This document shows positions 13,815 to 15,081 of a stretch of DNA of 15,081 bases, in pieces. The position numbers and the translations under genes were made by a program. This stretch comes from JBFELO01 sp041552055 (GTDB lineage: Bacteria > Acidobacteriota > Thermoanaerobaculia > Thermoanaerobaculales > Sulfomarinibacteraceae). The DNA lies in the NCBI GenBank assembly GCA_041552055.1, contig JBFELO010000109.1:1-15081 (forward strand), in the 5' to 3' direction. The notes under the pieces are model-generated. The model ran no database searches. It saw only the letters and a list, made by a program, of their open reading frames with translations, and had not been told where the DNA came from. How positions within the stretch are numbered: the stretch's first letter is position 1; each line of letters begins with the position of its first letter.

Positions 13815-13956
13815 GCGGGGCGTCCTCTCCCCGGCGCGCTCCCCGCGGGTGCCCCCTGTCACAATGTTGGGACCGATCGAGCTCTCCACTGCGGTGGGTG
13901 CGCCCCCAACATTGTGAAAGACGGCACCCCGCAGAGGGCCAGAGGGGGCGCCCCGC
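13815..13956. repeat. Long imperfect inverted repeat (about 142 nt)
   Basis: The inner stem is perfect: TCACAATGTTGGG (13859-13871) with CCCAACATTGTGA (13905-13917), loop 33 nt. After 5 unpaired bases on each side, GCGGGTGCC on the left pairs with GGCACCCCGC on the right (one bulge). At the outer ends GCGGGGCG (13815-13822) pairs with CGCCCCGC (13949-13956). It may be a MITE-like remnant or a large RNA hairpin. Confidence 0.75.
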
Positions 13957-14078
13957 ACGTCAAGGCACCGACGGAGGAGCGCCTCGACAGAATCGGCGCG
14001 ATGAAACTGCGCGACCACCGCAAGCGAGCGGGCACGGACGGCACCCCAGTCGGGTCGTTGCTCCGGAGATCGGAGGGG

Positions 14079-14110
14079 ATCCTTCGGCCCTGCGTGCCTC
14101 AGGATGACAG
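14079..14110 (+). repeat. Hairpin of the ATCCTTCGGC / GCCTCAGGAT type
   Basis: ATCCT (14079-14083) pairs with AGGAT (14101-14105), and GGC pairs with GCC inside, followed by GACAG. Similar words (a stem closing with AGGATGACA) recur as interspersed repeats in many bacterial genomes, as I recall. Only one copy is in this window. Confidence 0.55.
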
Positions 14111-14144
14111 CGTGGCGCTGGTGGGCTCTCGCCCCGAGTCCCTT

Positions 14145-14168
14145 GTTCCCTATCCCTATCCGTCCCCA
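14145..14168. repeat. Short C-rich hexad array
   Basis: Four 6-nt units (GTTCCC, TATCCC, TATCCG, TCCCCA) follow one another 28 nt beyond the gcvPB stop. They resemble the GTATCC units at 11977-12000. Confidence 0.5.
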
Positions 14169-14195
14169 TCGACCCATCATGCGGCGAGGCGCACC

Positions 14196-15081
14196 CTACC
14201 TGTCGTCTTCCGGGAGCCAGCGGACCTTGAGCGAGCGGGCGGCGCGGACTTCGTCCACGCGTCGTACCGGGGTGTCGTGGGGGGCGGACTTGACGAGCTC
14301 AGGGTCCTCTTCGGCCTCGCGGGCAATCGCCAGCATGGCGTCGCAGAACGCCTCCACCTCCTCCGGCGAGGAGCTCTCGGTGGGCTCGATCATGAGCGCC
14401 CCGTGCACGATCAATGGGAATGACATTGTCGGCGGGTGGAAGCCGTAGTCGAGCAGCCGCTTGGCGATGTCCGTGTTGTGGACGTCGTGCTCGGCCTGGA
14501 TGGAGTCGTCGAACACCACCTCGTGCATCGACGGTGAGTCGTACTTGAGGTGGTAGGCGTCGAGCAGGCGGTGCCGGATCAGGTTGGCGTACAGCACGGC
14601 GACGTCCGACATCTCGCGCAGGCCGTCGGCGCCGAGCGAGCGGATGTAGGTGAGCGCGCGCACCAGCACCAGGAAGCTGCCGTAGAACGAGCGCATGGCG
14701 CCGATCGAGGCCGGATCGTCCCACAGCAGGCTGAACCGATCGCCCTCCTTGACCACCCGGGGGACCGGAAGGTGGGGCAGCAGCGCATCGGAGACCGCCA
14801 CCGGCCCGGCGCCGGGCCCGCCGCCGCCGTGCGGCGTCGAGAACGTCTTGTGGAGGTTCAGGTGTACGATGTCATAGCCGAGGTCCCCCGGTCGAGCGAT
14901 ACCAATCAGCGCGTTGAGGTTGGCGCCGTCCATATAGAGGAGCCCACCGGCGTCGTGGACTAGCTTGGCGATAGTCTCAATGTCAGATTCGAATTTTCCG
15001 AGCGTGTTCGGGTTCGTGAGCATCACGCCCGCCACGTCGTCACCCAGCGCTGCTTCGAGCATCGCCGGGTCCATGCGTCCC
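14196..15081 (-). CDS. gcvPB: Glycine dehydrogenase (decarboxylating) subunit 2, 5'-truncated
   Basis: This is the C-terminal 292 or so residues of the P-protein beta-type subunit of the glycine cleavage system, which with subunit 1 decarboxylates glycine and passes the aminomethyl group to the lipoylated H protein. The PLP-binding lysine is Lys76 (counting from the internal Met at 15074) in LNLHKTFSTPHGGGG. The preceding MLTNPNTLG and YMDGANLNALIG stretches, and the PTESSSPEEVEAFCDAM and TPVRRVDEVRAARS segments near the end, are typical of the split enzyme. The frame is open through the right window edge, so the Met at 15074 is not the start. Subunit 1, gcvH and gcvT would be expected upstream, outside the window. 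The stop is TAG at 14196-14198. Confidence 0.95.
   Translation of the reverse strand, partial: GRMDPAMLEAALGDDVAGVMLTNPNTLGKFESDIETIAKLVHDAGGLLYMDGANLNALIGIARPGDLGYDIVHLNLHKTFSTPHGGGGPGAGPVAVSDALLPHLPVPRVVKEGDRFSLLWDDPASIGAMRSFYGSFLVLVRALTYIRSLGADGLREMSDVAVLYANLIRHRLLDAYHLKYDSPSMHEVVFDDSIQAEHDVHNTDIAKRLLDYGFHPPTMSFPLIVHGALMIEPTESSSPEEVEAFCDAMLAIAREAEEDPELVKSAPHDTPVRRVDEVRAARSLKVRWLPEDDR

Larger units (their letters stand above)
13697..14195. other. 499-nt gene-free spacer between the zinc-ribbon gene and gcvPB, repeat-rich
   Basis: No convincing coding sequence is seen. In order it holds the reversed heptad element (13708-13779), a long imperfect inverted repeat (13815-13956), an unremarkable stretch (13957-14078), a GGATCC-type hairpin followed by GATGACAG (14079-14110), and a short C-rich hexad array (14145-14168) just past the gcvPB stop. 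It is the downstream region of two convergent genes, so terminators would be expected; the hairpins are candidates, but none has a T-tract. Confidence 0.7.

Overview
The window is GC-rich bacterial chromosome, densely coded, with housekeeping genes separated by unusually elaborate intergenic regions. No phage, plasmid, insertion-sequence transposase, CRISPR array, tRNA or rRNA gene was recognised. A bTHX small ribosomal protein, a split-type glycine dehydrogenase subunit 2, a COG3357-like HTH/zinc-ribbon regulator, an orphan cobalamin-binding-type radical SAM enzyme and several short-repeat intergenic arrays together fit a Gram-negative-like or Acidobacteriota/Deltaproteobacteria-like lineage. 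The phylum cannot be fixed from this sequence alone.

Layout. 2-1771 (+): 5'-truncated membrane transglutaminase (TgpA-like), converging on a glutathione S-transferase at 1846-2466 (-). 2728-6308 (+): a compact run of NfeD membrane protease, slipin, SPOR-domain protein and lipoyl synthase, with 4-nt or short spacings. 6309-7023: 715 nt without a gene, packed with hairpins and repeats. 7024-8564 (+): tmk and holB, overlapping by 4 nt. 8700-10133 (+): B12-binding-type radical SAM protein. 10134-10404: a REPIN-like AT-rich inverted repeat. 10405-11936 (+): a hemolysin III/PAQR membrane protein, then a class I methyltransferase. 12097-12231 (+): a 44-residue bTHX gene, convergent with an O-methyltransferase-like gene at 12271-13242 (-). 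13243-13408: a divergent intergenic region with a heptad array. 13409-13696 (+): HTH/zinc-ribbon regulator. 13697-14195: 499 nt without a gene, again full of repeats. 14196-15081 (-): 5'-truncated gcvPB.

Functional links. LipA makes the lipoyl cofactor carried by the glycine-cleavage H protein, whose P-protein partner is gcvPB at the right edge; the two are not in one operon here. Tmk and HolB are a common DNA-replication pair. NfeD and slipin are a conserved protease/scaffold pair in the membrane.

The least ordinary content is non-coding. A heptad-repeat element (AGCGACN units bounded by short direct repeats) occurs twice in opposite orientation. A 66-nt repeat occurs twice with a base-pair-preserving change in its palindrome. 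Several inverted repeats have 13-22-nt arms and loops of 31-34 nt. Three genes appear to start 7-8 nt after a -10-like hexamer with no Shine-Dalgarno sequence, which suggests leaderless transcripts.
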